Positions 18,353 to 26,123 of a stretch of 64,000 nt of DNA are shown piece after piece; the stretch's first letter is position 1; each line of letters starts with the position of its first letter. The notes under the pieces are model-generated. The model was not told where the DNA came from. It was given only the letters and a program-made list of their open reading frames with translations, and did no database searches. The stretch comes from Prevotellaceae bacterium UBA2852 (GTDB lineage: Bacteria; Bacteroidota; Bacteroidia; Bacteroidales; Bacteroidaceae). Where the stretch lies: NCBI GenBank assembly GCA_002350855.1, contig DEFM01000013.1, forward strand, positions 96,264-160,263. Reading direction: 5' to 3'. The translations under genes were made by a program, and so were the position numbers.

Positions 18353-18380
18353 AAAAGCCGCTCGATGTTGAGCGGCTTTT
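18353..18380. terminator. Bidirectional terminator between the biotin carrier gene and panD
   Basis: Perfect 11-bp stem AAAAGCCGCTC / GAGCGGCTTTT with a 6-nt loop. A tract on the left and T tract on the right make it usable from both strands; it lies between the convergent genes ending at 18329 (+) and 18387 (-). Confidence 0.93.
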
Positions 18381-18386
18381 CTTATT

Positions 18387-18731
18387 TTATAACCTGTTTC
18401 CTTCTTTAGGAAATACAACGGTAGGCGTGAACGTTTTTGCCTCCTCAAAATCCATGTGGGCATAGGAAATAATAATAACAACATCTCCCACCTGTACCCT
18501 ACGGGCTGCAGCACCATTCAGGCAGATACAGCCTGAACCGCGTTCACCTTTTATAATATAGGTCTCAAAACGCTCGCCATTGTTGTTGTCAAGCACCTGT
18601 ACTTTCTCTCCAGCTATCAAGTTGGCAGCATCCATCAAATCCTCGTCAATGGTAATACTACCCATATAGTTAAGATTAGCCTCCGTCACTGTCACACAGT
18701 GAAGTTTAGACTTCATTACTTCTATCATCAT
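18387..18731 (-). CDS. panD: Aspartate 1-decarboxylase precursor
   Basis: 114 residues, typical. The pro-enzyme cuts itself at G24-S25 (YMGSITID), and S25 becomes the pyruvoyl cofactor. It makes beta-alanine from aspartate for pantothenate. The N-terminus could begin at Met1 or Met2 ([11 protein letters not shown]); numbering here uses Met1. Its start overlaps the panC stop by 4 nt (ATGA), so the two are translationally coupled. Confidence 0.95.
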   Translation of the reverse strand: MMIEVMKSKLHCVTVTEANLNYMGSITIDEDLMDAANLIAGEKVQVLDNNNGERFETYIIKGERGSGCICLNGAAARRVQVGDVVIIISYAHMDFEEAKTFTPTVVFPKEGNRL

Positions 18732-19582
18732 GATTCTTTATACTTAATATGATCAATTAAGCGGATAGGTGTTTTTCCGCAATATACGGTAATACAACCA
18801 ACTACATAAGGTGTTTCATCCCAAGACTCAACATCCTGCAACGTATTACCATCAACAATCGAGAAATACTCTACGTCCAATCCGTCCACAGCATTAATAT
18901 CTGCCACCACCTTGTCATGTGTTTCCTTCACCGTATGCTTCTTGGCATAGGTCAGACTCGCCTTCAGCGCCTTATAGATATTGGGGGCAATGGCACGCTC
19001 ATCCTTCGACAACAAAGTGTTACGACTGCTACGAGCCAAGCCATCTTTATCGCGAACAATATCACACTCCACAATCTGAACAGGAATTCCCAGATGGCGA
19101 ACCATCGCTTTTACAACAGCAATCTGTTGCCAGTCTTTCTCTCCAAAATATGCACGAGTAGGTTTCACGATATAGAACAAGCGACTAACTACTTGACATA
19201 CACCATTGAAGTGACCTGGACGATGAGCCCCCTCCATGACCGTTGACACTGGAGGATATTCAAACTGACGCGTATCGGGTGTAGGATACATCTCCTCCAC
19301 CGAAGGAGCCAACACATAATCAGCACCACAAGCTTCAAGCAACTTGCAATCAGCCTCTAGCGTACGAGGATAATTCTTCAAATCGTTCTTATCGTTGAAC
19401 TGAGTCGGATTAACAAATACAGATACTACTGTTATCCCATTTTCGGCCACACTACGACGTACCAGCGAAGCGTGTCCTTCATGCAGGGCTCCCATGGTGG
19501 GTACAAACCCTATTTCTTTCCCTTGCTTGCGATCCTCAAAAAGCTGATTTTGCAGATCTACAATCTTTTCAAAAACTTTCAT
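18728..19582 (-). CDS. panC: Pantothenate synthetase
   Basis: 284 residues, the usual size. Visible signatures: [16 protein letters not shown] (the HxGH of class-I-tRNA-synthetase-like nucleotidyl transferases), [16 protein letters not shown] and LARSSRN (KMSKS-like region). It joins pantoate and beta-alanine with ATP. panD follows with a 4-nt overlap. The third pathway gene, panB, is about 35 kb away in another operon, so pantothenate synthesis is split across two loci. Confidence 0.96.
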   Translation of the reverse strand: MKVFEKIVDLQNQLFEDRKQGKEIGFVPTMGALHEGHASLVRRSVAENGITVVSVFVNPTQFNDKNDLKNYPRTLEADCKLLEACGADYVLAPSVEEMYPTPDTRQFEYPPVSTVMEGAHRPGHFNGVCQVVSRLFYIVKPTRAYFGEKDWQQIAVVKAMVRHLGIPVQIVECDIVRDKDGLARSSRNTLLSKDERAIAPNIYKALKASLTYAKKHTVKETHDKVVADINAVDGLDVEYFSIVDGNTLQDVESWDETPYVVGCITVYCGKTPIRLIDHIKYKES

Positions 19583-19726
19583 TCTTTTTCCTTACTTTGT
19601 CATAAAACGGGTGCAAAATAACAACATTTTTATCAAATAAGGAAAAAATATCGTAAAAATATGCCAAAATAGGGGCTAAAAATCCTTAAATATGCACGTT
19701 TCTGTCGTTTTGTGAATTAAATTTCG

Positions 19727-19734
19727 TAACTTTG
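19727..19734 (+). promoter_or_regulatory. -7 box TAACTTTG of the GT5-like gene
   Basis: Perfect TAnnTTTG box 21 nt before the ATG at 19756. A possible TTG start at 19732 lies inside the box and is therefore rejected. No convincing -33 element. Confidence 0.6.
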
Positions 19735-19755
19735 CAAAGGAAAAATGTAACCCAT

Positions 19756-20553
19756 ATGGCAAAGAAGATATTATTCATCAATCAGGAGATAACCCCTTAT
19801 GTACCCGACAGCGATTTATCACTGATGGGAAAAGCACTCCCGCAGGCTATGCTGGAGAATGGTCACGAGATTCGTACGTTCATGCCCAAATGGGGCAATA
19901 TCAATGAGCGTCGCGGACAATTGCATGAGGTCATCCGTCTCTCTGGTATGAATTTGATTATTGACGATACAGACCACCCACTGATTATCAAAGTGGCCTC
20001 TATCGCCCAGACACGCATCCAAGTCTATTTCATTGATAACGATGATTATTTCGCCAAGCGTCAGATGACTATTGACGAGAACGGCGTTGACTATGCAGAC
20101 AATGGTGAGCGTGCCATTTTCTTTGCTCGTGGCGTACTGGAAACTGTCAAGAAGTTGCGTTGGGTGCCCGATATCATCCATGTTCAGGGATGGATGGGCG
20201 CTGTTATACCTCTTTATATAAAGACAGCCTATCATGACGAGCCTTCATTTGCCAGCACCAAGGTGGTAACTTCACTCTTCGGCAAGAGTCTGAATTCTAA
20301 TCTTGACGACAATTTCAAGAAGAGCATCGAGTTCCGTGACGCAAAGGCTTCATTGCTGAAGAAGTATAACGACCAGTTTGACTTTGAAGAACTGAGCAAG
20401 TTGGCTATTGACTATAGTGATGGTGTTATTGCAGGCTGCAACGATGTTGATAAGAAACTTCTGAAATATGCTGCAGACAACAATATTCCCACGCTGAGTT
20501 ATCCAGGCGAAGACTTCCAGAATGCCTACGAGGAATTCTATGATAAGATTTAA
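19756..20553 (+). CDS. Half-length glycogen/starch synthase-like protein (GT5 N-domain)
   Basis: 265 residues. The sequence matches the N-terminal Rossmann half of glycogen synthases (KKILFINQEITPYVP, ALPQAMLENGHEIRTFMPKWG, ADNGERAIFFARG, PDIIHVQGWMGA). Full glycogen synthases are about 480 residues and have a second Rossmann domain; here the frame stops after the first. The nucleotide-sugar motif KxGGLGDV is replaced by PDSDLSLMGKALP, so catalysis by itself is unlikely. Similar short forms next to panC are common in Bacteroidales, so it is not a fresh truncation. The role is unknown; annotation as glycogen synthase would be misleading. Confidence 0.75.
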   Translation: MAKKILFINQEITPYVPDSDLSLMGKALPQAMLENGHEIRTFMPKWGNINERRGQLHEVIRLSGMNLIIDDTDHPLIIKVASIAQTRIQVYFIDNDDYFAKRQMTIDENGVDYADNGERAIFFARGVLETVKKLRWVPDIIHVQGWMGAVIPLYIKTAYHDEPSFASTKVVTSLFGKSLNSNLDDNFKKSIEFRDAKASLLKKYNDQFDFEELSKLAIDYSDGVIAGCNDVDKKLLKYAADNNIPTLSYPGEDFQNAYEEFYDKI

Positions 20554-20593
20554 TATTCAAGGATAATATTATTTAGACAAAAGAACTTCAGTG

Positions 20594-22036
20594 ATGAGAA
20601 AAATAATAATGGCAGTGATTGCACTCGTTGCGGTTGCAATCTCTTCATGTACGGAAACCACTGACCTGATGGGCAACTCGCTGACGAGTTCCAATGATAA
20701 ATACGAGGTCTATACTGATACATTTGATGTAGCCACACAGTCCATCAAGGTAGACTCCGTGCTTTCAAGAAGCGTCTATTGCTATCTTGGCAGATTGAAA
20801 GATCCAGAGACAGGTTCTTACATTATCAGCCACTACATGACGCAGTTCCATATTTTGGAGAATCAAGCCAGCAAGATGTTCCCCAGCCAACAAACTATTG
20901 CTGAAAAAGGCGGTATTTTCACTCCTATTGCCGACTCTTGCTTTGTTCGTATTGTTGTCAACAGCTATCAGGGCGACTCTTTGGCCGCTATGAAGTTGTC
21001 ATTACGCGAACTTGCTAAGCCCGTTGAAGAAAGTAATCTTTATTATACCAACTTTGACCCAGAGGAAAAAGGCTATGTTCGCAAGGATGAAGGCGCTATT
21101 TCCCAAAATGTTGTCTACTCTATGACTGACTTGACAACCAACGACAGTCTGCGCTCTGTTTATCGCAAGAAAGGATACTACGAGACGGTAGACATTCCCC
21201 TGAACGACGAGTATTGCGACAAGGATGGTAATAAGTATAACAATTACGGTACTTACTTAATGGAAAAGTATTATGACCATCCTGAATATTACAAGAACTC
21301 AAAAGCATTTACTCGCAACGTTTGTCCAGGCTTCTACCTGAAGTGTGTGGATGGATTGGGCGTGATGACTGAAGTTGCTTATACACAGCTGGTTATCTAT
21401 TACCATTATATTGTTAATGATGTAACCTATATTGAATATGCAAACATCAACGCCACAGAGGAAGTGTTGCAGACTACGCATATCATCAATGACCAGAGTC
21501 GTATCGATAAGCTCATTGCCGACGAGGAATGCACCTATCTAAAGACTCCTGCTGGCATTTATACTGAAGTTACATTGCCCGTAGAAGACATTAAGAGAGG
21601 ACATGAGAATGACACGATTACCTCTGCCAGAATTGTGTTCAACCGTATGACTGACAAGAGCAATTTCAGCGATATTGTGCTTGAAGAGCCCACCCAATTG
21701 CTGATGGTTGAGCGCGACAGCTTGAAGACTTTCTTTGAGTTGAATAGCGTGCCAAACAACAAGACTTCTTATCTGGCTACGTTCAACACCACCTATAAGA
21801 CTTATACGTTCAACAATCTCTCAACATTGATTAACCACATGTGGGAGCGCCGCTATACAACGGTTGATTGGAACAAGGTGGTATTGATTCCTGTACAGGT
21901 TGAGACCTCTGGTACAACCAATGCGACTACTGTATCGAATGAGATGAATGTAAATAGTGTCCGACTGGTTGGAGGCAAGAAGAACAAACATACACCTGTG
22001 CGCATCAGTATCATATATAATAATAACAAGAACTGA
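20594..22036 (+). CDS. DUF4270-family lipoprotein
   Basis: 480 residues. A lipobox ISSC with Cys19 follows a hydrophobic stretch (IIMAVIALVAVA), so it is an exported lipoprotein. The early part (TTDLMGNSL, then VYCYLGRLKDPETG) fits the DUF4270 family of Bacteroidetes, which has no known function. The GTG just upstream at 20591 is a weaker start than the ATG at 20594. It lies 40 nt after the GT5-like gene and its stop overlaps the start of a 43-residue ORF (TGATG). Confidence 0.78.
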   Translation: MRKIIMAVIALVAVAISSCTETTDLMGNSLTSSNDKYEVYTDTFDVATQSIKVDSVLSRSVYCYLGRLKDPETGSYIISHYMTQFHILENQASKMFPSQQTIAEKGGIFTPIADSCFVRIVVNSYQGDSLAAMKLSLRELAKPVEESNLYYTNFDPEEKGYVRKDEGAISQNVVYSMTDLTTNDSLRSVYRKKGYYETVDIPLNDEYCDKDGNKYNNYGTYLMEKYYDHPEYYKNSKAFTRNVCPGFYLKCVDGLGVMTEVAYTQLVIYYHYIVNDVTYIEYANINATEEVLQTTHIINDQSRIDKLIADEECTYLKTPAGIYTEVTLPVEDIKRGHENDTITSARIVFNRMTDKSNFSDIVLEEPTQLLMVERDSLKTFFELNSVPNNKTSYLATFNTTYKTYTFNNLSTLINHMWERRYTTVDWNKVVLIPVQVETSGTTNATTVSNEMNVNSVRLVGGKKNKHTPVRISIIYNNNKN

Positions 22037-22167
22037 TGGCAGACAATTTTCTCGAGAAACACTTCGAGGAATATGAAGCGCGCAAAGCTGCATATCTTCG
22101 CAAGAAGAAGCACTTGCCCAAAATAAAGCATCATCTTCCAGAACATCCGGAAGATGATGCTCTTTAA
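22036..22167 (+). CDS. 43-residue basic protein overlapping DUF4270 stop
   Basis: ATG at 22036 shares bases with the DUF4270 stop codon (TGATG), a coupling arrangement. The 43-codon product begins MADNFLEKHFEEYEARK and continues with LRKKKHLPK, an amphipathic, Lys/Glu-rich helix. I do not recognise a function. Its last codons lie in a perfect hairpin, and its stop overlaps the convergent helicase gene's stop (TTAA). The coupling and the charged helix suggest a real small gene. Confidence 0.6.
   Translation: MADNFLEKHFEEYEARKAAYLRKKKHLPKIKHHLPEHPEDDAL
22127..22161. terminator. Hairpin terminator inside the end of the 43-residue ORF
   Basis: Perfect 13-bp stem AGCATCATCTTCC / GGAAGATGATGCT with a 9-nt loop. 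On the minus strand it is followed by TTTATTTT, so it is best placed as the terminator of the pcrA-type helicase gene; on the plus strand the following T run is short (CTTTAA). Confidence 0.82.
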
Positions 22168-24542
22168 CTGATTATCGTATACTTCGCAAATTTCAAAAGT
22201 AATTGTTTAGTTCCTGCATTCCTGAACTCTACAGTTGCTTTTGTGTTTTCACCAGAGCCTTCTATCTTAATTACCGTTCCTATACCAAAGCGTTGATGCT
22301 CTATCACGTTGCCCTCTTTCAGTCCTATGTTACCAATAGCCGACTGTGGACGTGGTGCTTCTTGTCGTATAGGCATTAAGCGAGGTTTTGGATCAGCCAC
22401 AAACTGCGTAGCCACAGGGCGTGGATTCTGGAACCTTGAAGGCAGAGGGGTTCTGAATTCTCTGGAAAATCTAGAATCACTTGACTGTCTAGAATCTCTA
22501 GAAAATCTAGATTCTCTTGAATAACTAGACGACCCAGAAAGGCCGAAAGTGCTAGCGCTTCCACCCTCTATCCTAATCAAGCTGGGGTCGAAATCCTTGA
22601 TAAAGCGTGAAGGTGTGTCATATTCCATCTTGCCATAGCGGAAACGGTTCTGCGCACAAGTCAGTATACAATGCTTCTCTGCTCGTGTAATAGCCACATA
22701 GAGCAAGCGACGCTCTTCCTCCAACTCGCGCATGGAATTTGTGCACATGGGCGACGGGAAGATGTTTTCTTCCAAACCCACAACAAACACGGTGGGAAAC
22801 TCCAAACCTTTTGCTGAGTGAATGGTCATCAGCGTCACCTTCGCTTGATCTTCATCGCCCTCACTATCCAAGTCTGTCAACAAAGCCACCTCTTGCAAGA
22901 AGTCGCTCAGCCCAATTTCCTGCTCGCGTCCCTCCTCTTTCCTACTCTCCACGAAGTCCTGCATTCCACTCAAGAATTCCTCCAAGTTCTCCTGTCTCGA
23001 CAAGTCTTCTGGATTATTCGAGCTATAGATATCCTTGCTGATGCCACTCTCCATAATGATGGAGTGTCCAAGCACGTAAGCATCCTCGTCGGCAATACGA
23101 CCCATCCATCCTCCCACCAACGTCTTAAAAGCCTCCAACTTGGCCAGCGTGCCACTCGATAGTTTCAAATCGAAAACCATCGGTTGTGCTATCACCTGCC
23201 ACAAGCTGACGTTATGCAGATTGGCTGTTTCCACTATCTTGCCCACCGTTGTATCACCAATACCTCGTGCAGGATAGTTGATGATGCGTCGCAGTGCCTC
23301 TTCGTCATTGGGATTAGCCACTACACGGAAGTAGGCAATCACGTCCTTAATCTCCTTGCGCTGATAGAAGCTCAGTCCACCATAGATGCGATACGGAATA
23401 CCATCCTTGCGCATCTGTTCCTCAAACGAACGACTCTGTGCATTGGTGCGATAGAGAATGGCAAAGTCGCTATATTCACACTGCTCCTGTCTGCGAATTC
23501 GCTTGATGTCATTGCAGACAATCATAGCCTCCTCCTTGTCGCTATAGGCAGGTTTCAGCGTCAAGCGCTCACCCTGCTCGTTCTCGCTGAACACGTCCTT
23601 GTGTATCTGTCGTTCGTTCTTGCGAATCAAGCTGTTAGCAGCCTGCACGATGAGTTGTGTAGAACGATAGTTCTGTTCCAGTTTATACAGTCGCGCCCCA
23701 TCATAATGCTTCTGGAAGTCCAAGATATTATCGATGTTAGCACCTCTGAAACTATAGATGCTCTGTGCATCATCGCCAACCACACACACCCTTCCGTGCT
23801 CTTTAGTCAGCAACAATACGATGGCTTGCTGCGCAAAGTTTGTGTCCTGATACTCGTCAACCAGTACATAACGGAAACGCTCTATGTATTTCTGTCGGAT
23901 GTCCTCATGATTCTTGAACAGCACAAATGTCTGTACCAACAAGTCGTCGAAGTCCATCGCATTAGCCTGACGACAACGCTCCGCGTACCTATTATATATT
24001 TGGGACACCATCGGACGTTTATGCTGAGCATCGTCAGCAGCCCACGAGCTGGTAGCATATTGCTGAGGCAACAGCAAGTGGTTCTTAGCCATTGAGATAC
24101 GGTCAGCTACCGATGCTGCCTTATACGTCTTGTCATCAAGCTGCATCTCCTTGATGATGCTCTTTACCAGCGAACGAGAGTCTGACTGGTCGTAAATGGT
24201 GAAGTTGGCACCAAAGCCTATATGCTCAGCCTCTGCTCGTAGAATTCGTGCAAAAACCGAATGGAAAGTACCCATCTGCAAGCGTATGGCCCTATCCTGC
24301 CCTACCAGTCTGCCTATGCGCTCCTTCATTTCACGCGCAGCCTTGTTGGTAAAGGTCAGCGCAAGAATGTTCCAGGGAACCATATCATAATGGTCCAGCA
24401 GATAGGCTATCTTGTAGGTCAACACACGCGTCTTTCCTGAACCAGCACCCGCTATCACCAACTGAGGACCATCACAATAAATAACGGCCTCGCGCTGGCT
24501 CTCGTTCAGTTGTGCCAACAAACTATCGTCAATATTTCCCAT
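22164..24542 (-). CDS. pcrA: UvrD/PcrA-family ATP-dependent DNA helicase
   Basis: 792 residues. Superfamily-1 motifs: LNESQREAV (Q motif), AGAGSGKT (Walker A), LTFTNKAA (Ia), DEYQDTN (II), VVGDDAQSIYSFRGA (III), LEQNYRS (IV), MTIHSAKGLE (V) and VAITRAEKH (VI). It unwinds DNA in repair and replication restart. The C-terminal linker (about residues 670-697) is an unusual Ser/Arg run (SRESRFSRDSRQ and similar) encoded by repeated TCTAGA-type DNA at 22451-22530, followed by a Tudor-like C-terminal domain (IEHQRFGIGTV). It has its own strong promoter upstream. Confidence 0.95.
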   Translation of the reverse strand: MGNIDDSLLAQLNESQREAVIYCDGPQLVIAGAGSGKTRVLTYKIAYLLDHYDMVPWNILALTFTNKAAREMKERIGRLVGQDRAIRLQMGTFHSVFARILRAEAEHIGFGANFTIYDQSDSRSLVKSIIKEMQLDDKTYKAASVADRISMAKNHLLLPQQYATSSWAADDAQHKRPMVSQIYNRYAERCRQANAMDFDDLLVQTFVLFKNHEDIRQKYIERFRYVLVDEYQDTNFAQQAIVLLLTKEHGRVCVVGDDAQSIYSFRGANIDNILDFQKHYDGARLYKLEQNYRSTQLIVQAANSLIRKNERQIHKDVFSENEQGERLTLKPAYSDKEEAMIVCNDIKRIRRQEQCEYSDFAILYRTNAQSRSFEEQMRKDGIPYRIYGGLSFYQRKEIKDVIAYFRVVANPNDEEALRRIINYPARGIGDTTVGKIVETANLHNVSLWQVIAQPMVFDLKLSSGTLAKLEAFKTLVGGWMGRIADEDAYVLGHSIIMESGISKDIYSSNNPEDLSRQENLEEFLSGMQDFVESRKEEGREQEIGLSDFLQEVALLTDLDSEGDEDQAKVTLMTIHSAKGLEFPTVFVVGLEENIFPSPMCTNSMRELEEERRLLYVAITRAEKHCILTCAQNRFRYGKMEYDTPSRFIKDFDPSLIRIEGGSASTFGLSGSSSYSRESRFSRDSRQSSDSRFSREFRTPLPSRFQNPRPVATQFVADPKPRLMPIRQEAPRPQSAIGNIGLKEGNVIEHQRFGIGTVIKIEGSGENTKATVEFRNAGTKQLLLKFAKYTIIS
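22451..22530 (-). repeat. In-frame CTAG-type short repeat in the helicase linker
   Basis: Repeated words AGATTTTCTAGA and GATTCTAGA are read in frame as Ser-Arg-Glu/Asp-Ser-Arg-Phe. The stretch is low complexity compared with the flanking helicase sequence and resembles intergenic short-period repeats of this genome. Confidence 0.75.
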
Positions 24543-24561
24543 GATTTTTCCTATTAGTCTG

Positions 24562-24593
24562 CAAATTTACAAAGAATCCGTGAGATGACCAAA
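24562..24593 (-). promoter_or_regulatory. -33/-7 promoter of the pcrA-type helicase gene
   Basis: On the minus strand TTTG (24590-24593) and TAAATTTG (24562-24569) are separated by exactly 20 nt. The box is 19 nt before the ATG. This is a textbook Bacteroidales promoter. Confidence 0.85.
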
Positions 24594-24650
24594 AATCCCG
24601 AACAATTTTAAAGGCGCATACAAGGCAACATTTTGCTACTACACGAAGAA

Positions 24651-24693
24651 AAACTTTTTCCCTAGGCAGGGAACAATTTTTTCCTAGTGAGGG
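24651..24693. repeat. Two copies of a 21/22-bp CCCTAGG-type repeat
   Basis: Two adjacent units share CTTTTTCCCTAGGCAGGG / TTTTTTCCTAGTGAGGG. The unit contains the near-palindrome CCCTAGGcAGGG. It lies in the 298-nt gap between the helicase and the membrane HATPase, 26 nt before a second, different 21-bp array. Confidence 0.7.
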
Positions 24694-24719
24694 CGCAAAA
24701 ATTGGGTAGCTTTTATTAG

Positions 24720-24803
24720 TTAATCCGGAAGTAATTTAAAATACTCCAAATATAAATTAAAATACTCCGAAAGTAATTTTTGTTACTCTCGGAGTATTGT
24801 TTC
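24720..24803. repeat. Four diverged units of a second 21-bp repeat
   Basis: Units begin at 24720, 24741, 24762 and 24783 with a consensus close to ATACTCCGAAAGTAATTTAA; units 2 and 3 share ATACTCC, units 1 and 3 share GAAGTAATTT or a near form. The last unit is inverted relative to the third and creates a long hairpin. Like the array at 7601, it is 3' to a gene and has a 21-nt period without spacers. Confidence 0.72.
24761..24798 (-). terminator. Hairpin terminator formed by the repeat array
   Basis: Stem AATACTCCGA / TCGGAGTATT, one mismatch, then AGTAA / TTACT, with a 6-nt loop. On the minus strand it lies 43 nt after the HATPase gene and is followed by TTTTAATTT, so it can end the dapA-HATPase transcript. 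Confidence 0.7.
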
Positions 24804-24840
24804 TGTTTTAACGGTGAATGTCAAAAGTCCCTTCCTGGAA

Positions 24841-25767
24841 TTACATAGGCAACGTAAGTACGAAGCGTGAACCTGGGCCTGCAAAAGCTGAGTCGTAGGT
24901 GAGATCACCACCCAGACGACGAGCTAAGTTGCGCGCAACGGTCAGTCCTATGCCCTGTCCATCAAAGAACTGGTTGAGCTTGGTGTAAGGCTCGAAGATG
25001 CGCTCAGCGTCAGCTGCTTCGATGCCCGTTCCAGAATCCTCTACGGCATAGATAATCTGCATCTTGTCCATATCCACAGAGACATTCAGAGTGATGGTGC
25101 CCTCGCTGGTAAACTTCAGGGCATTGTCCAACAGATGAGTCAACGCGCGAACAGCCTTCTGCTGATTGGTGGAAAGCATAGTAGCCGCAGCATCAGGAGC
25201 CACATTATAGGCGAAATTGGCAAACTGCGACTTCTCAACGCCAGAAATCTTGATGGCCTCGTCAGACACCTGAGCTACCATAATATTGTCTGTACGTTCA
25301 ATGGGGGGCATATCAGGCTGAATATCGTCCAAATCGGTCAGCTTAAGAATCATGGATATAGCACGTATATCGCCATTGGCTTTTGCTGTTGCCAACATCT
25401 GCTTAACCACCTGTTTGGCAGTCTCACTTTTCTTCTGATCGCTCTCTCTCAGCGCGTCCAGCTCAGCCTGCAGACTATTGCAATGCTTTTGCAGGGCTTC
25501 GTTAGTCGACTTTGCCTTGTTGGCTTCTGCCTCCATCTTCTCAAAGGAGAGCAGGGCTTGCTCATAGCCTTCGCCGATGTTATCAAAGTTCTTCTCCAGT
25601 GCACGATAGTCGTCCAACAGCTTCTGCTGTTCGTCCACTTTATACTGGTAGTCATTGAGCAATTTCTGTTGCTCCTCAGCCTGCCCGTGACTGGCTTTCA
25701 TCTGGAAATAGAGTCCAGTAGCCAATCCAATGGCTATTACAAGTACAATGATAAAAGCGTATAACAT
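24841..25767 (-). CDS. Membrane-anchored coiled-coil HATPase (kinase-like)
   Basis: 308 residues. One N-terminal transmembrane helix (about 2-20), a long coiled coil (about 25-120), then a GHKL ATP-binding domain with N box HLLDNALKFT (N215), G1 DSGTGI (244-249), F box RIFEP and G2 GQGIGL (270-275). No phospho-acceptor His (DHp box) is visible before the N box, so it is not a standard histidine kinase. It follows STAS and anti-sigma-like genes, which suggests it is the membrane member of a partner-switch-like circuit. The function is inferred from context only. Confidence 0.75.
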   Translation of the reverse strand: MLYAFIIVLVIAIGLATGLYFQMKASHGQAEEQQKLLNDYQYKVDEQQKLLDDYRALEKNFDNIGEGYEQALLSFEKMEAEANKAKSTNEALQKHCNSLQAELDALRESDQKKSETAKQVVKQMLATAKANGDIRAISMILKLTDLDDIQPDMPPIERTDNIMVAQVSDEAIKISGVEKSQFANFAYNVAPDAAATMLSTNQQKAVRALTHLLDNALKFTSEGTITLNVSVDMDKMQIIYAVEDSGTGIEAADAERIFEPYTKLNQFFDGQGIGLTVARNLARRLGGDLTYDSAFAGPGSRFVLTLPM

Positions 25768-25770
25768 ATC

Positions 25771-26082
25771 TTATTCAGCTATCTTTTCTACCTTAATAAA
25801 CTTTGTGAAGCCAGTCATAGCCAACACCTTATAGATTTCAGGTCTAACGTTGGTCATCTTGAACACACCCTTCTGTTGGGTAACGGTACGCATAGTCTTC
25901 TGGATGATACGAAGACCAGAGCTGGCCATGTAGGTAAGATTCGTGCAGTCCATTTCCACGTTGACGCCACCATCAACAAGAACGGGCTGGATGTCCTGTT
26001 CAAACTGTGAAGCATTCATTGTATCAATACGCTCACCTGTCTTAATGATGGTCTTGCCATCTTCTTTGATAATCTCTGTCAT
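25771..26082 (-). CDS. STAS-domain anti-sigma factor antagonist
   Basis: 103 residues, a single STAS domain. GERIDTMNASQFE at the start and YMASSGLRII in the middle match SpoIIAA/RsbV proteins; S54 or S55 is the expected phosphorylation site. Such proteins bind GHKL kinases of the RsbW type when unphosphorylated. The gene for such a kinase is 41 nt upstream, and the membrane HATPase gene begins 3 nt downstream, so all three are probably translated from one mRNA. No PP2C phosphatase gene is in the window. Confidence 0.88.
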   Translation of the reverse strand: MTEIIKEDGKTIIKTGERIDTMNASQFEQDIQPVLVDGGVNVEMDCTNLTYMASSGLRIIQKTMRTVTQQKGVFKMTNVRPEIYKVLAMTGFTKFIKVEKIAE

Positions 26083-26123
26083 AGTCTTACAATTTTATTT
26101 ATTATTTCTATTTTCTTGTTGAT

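Noticed and set aside
19583..19660. Promoter for panC
   Set aside because: TTATTTTG is one base off the -7 consensus and no -33 element is at 19-21 nt; too weak to list.
19732..19755. TTG start extending the GT5-like protein by 8 codons
   Set aside because: The TTG is part of the -7 promoter box, so it cannot be in the transcript.
23184..24095. 303-codon open frame on the + strand
   Set aside because: It is antisense inside the helicase gene, whose motifs are intact on the other strand; no promoter or signal, and the product has no recognisable domain.
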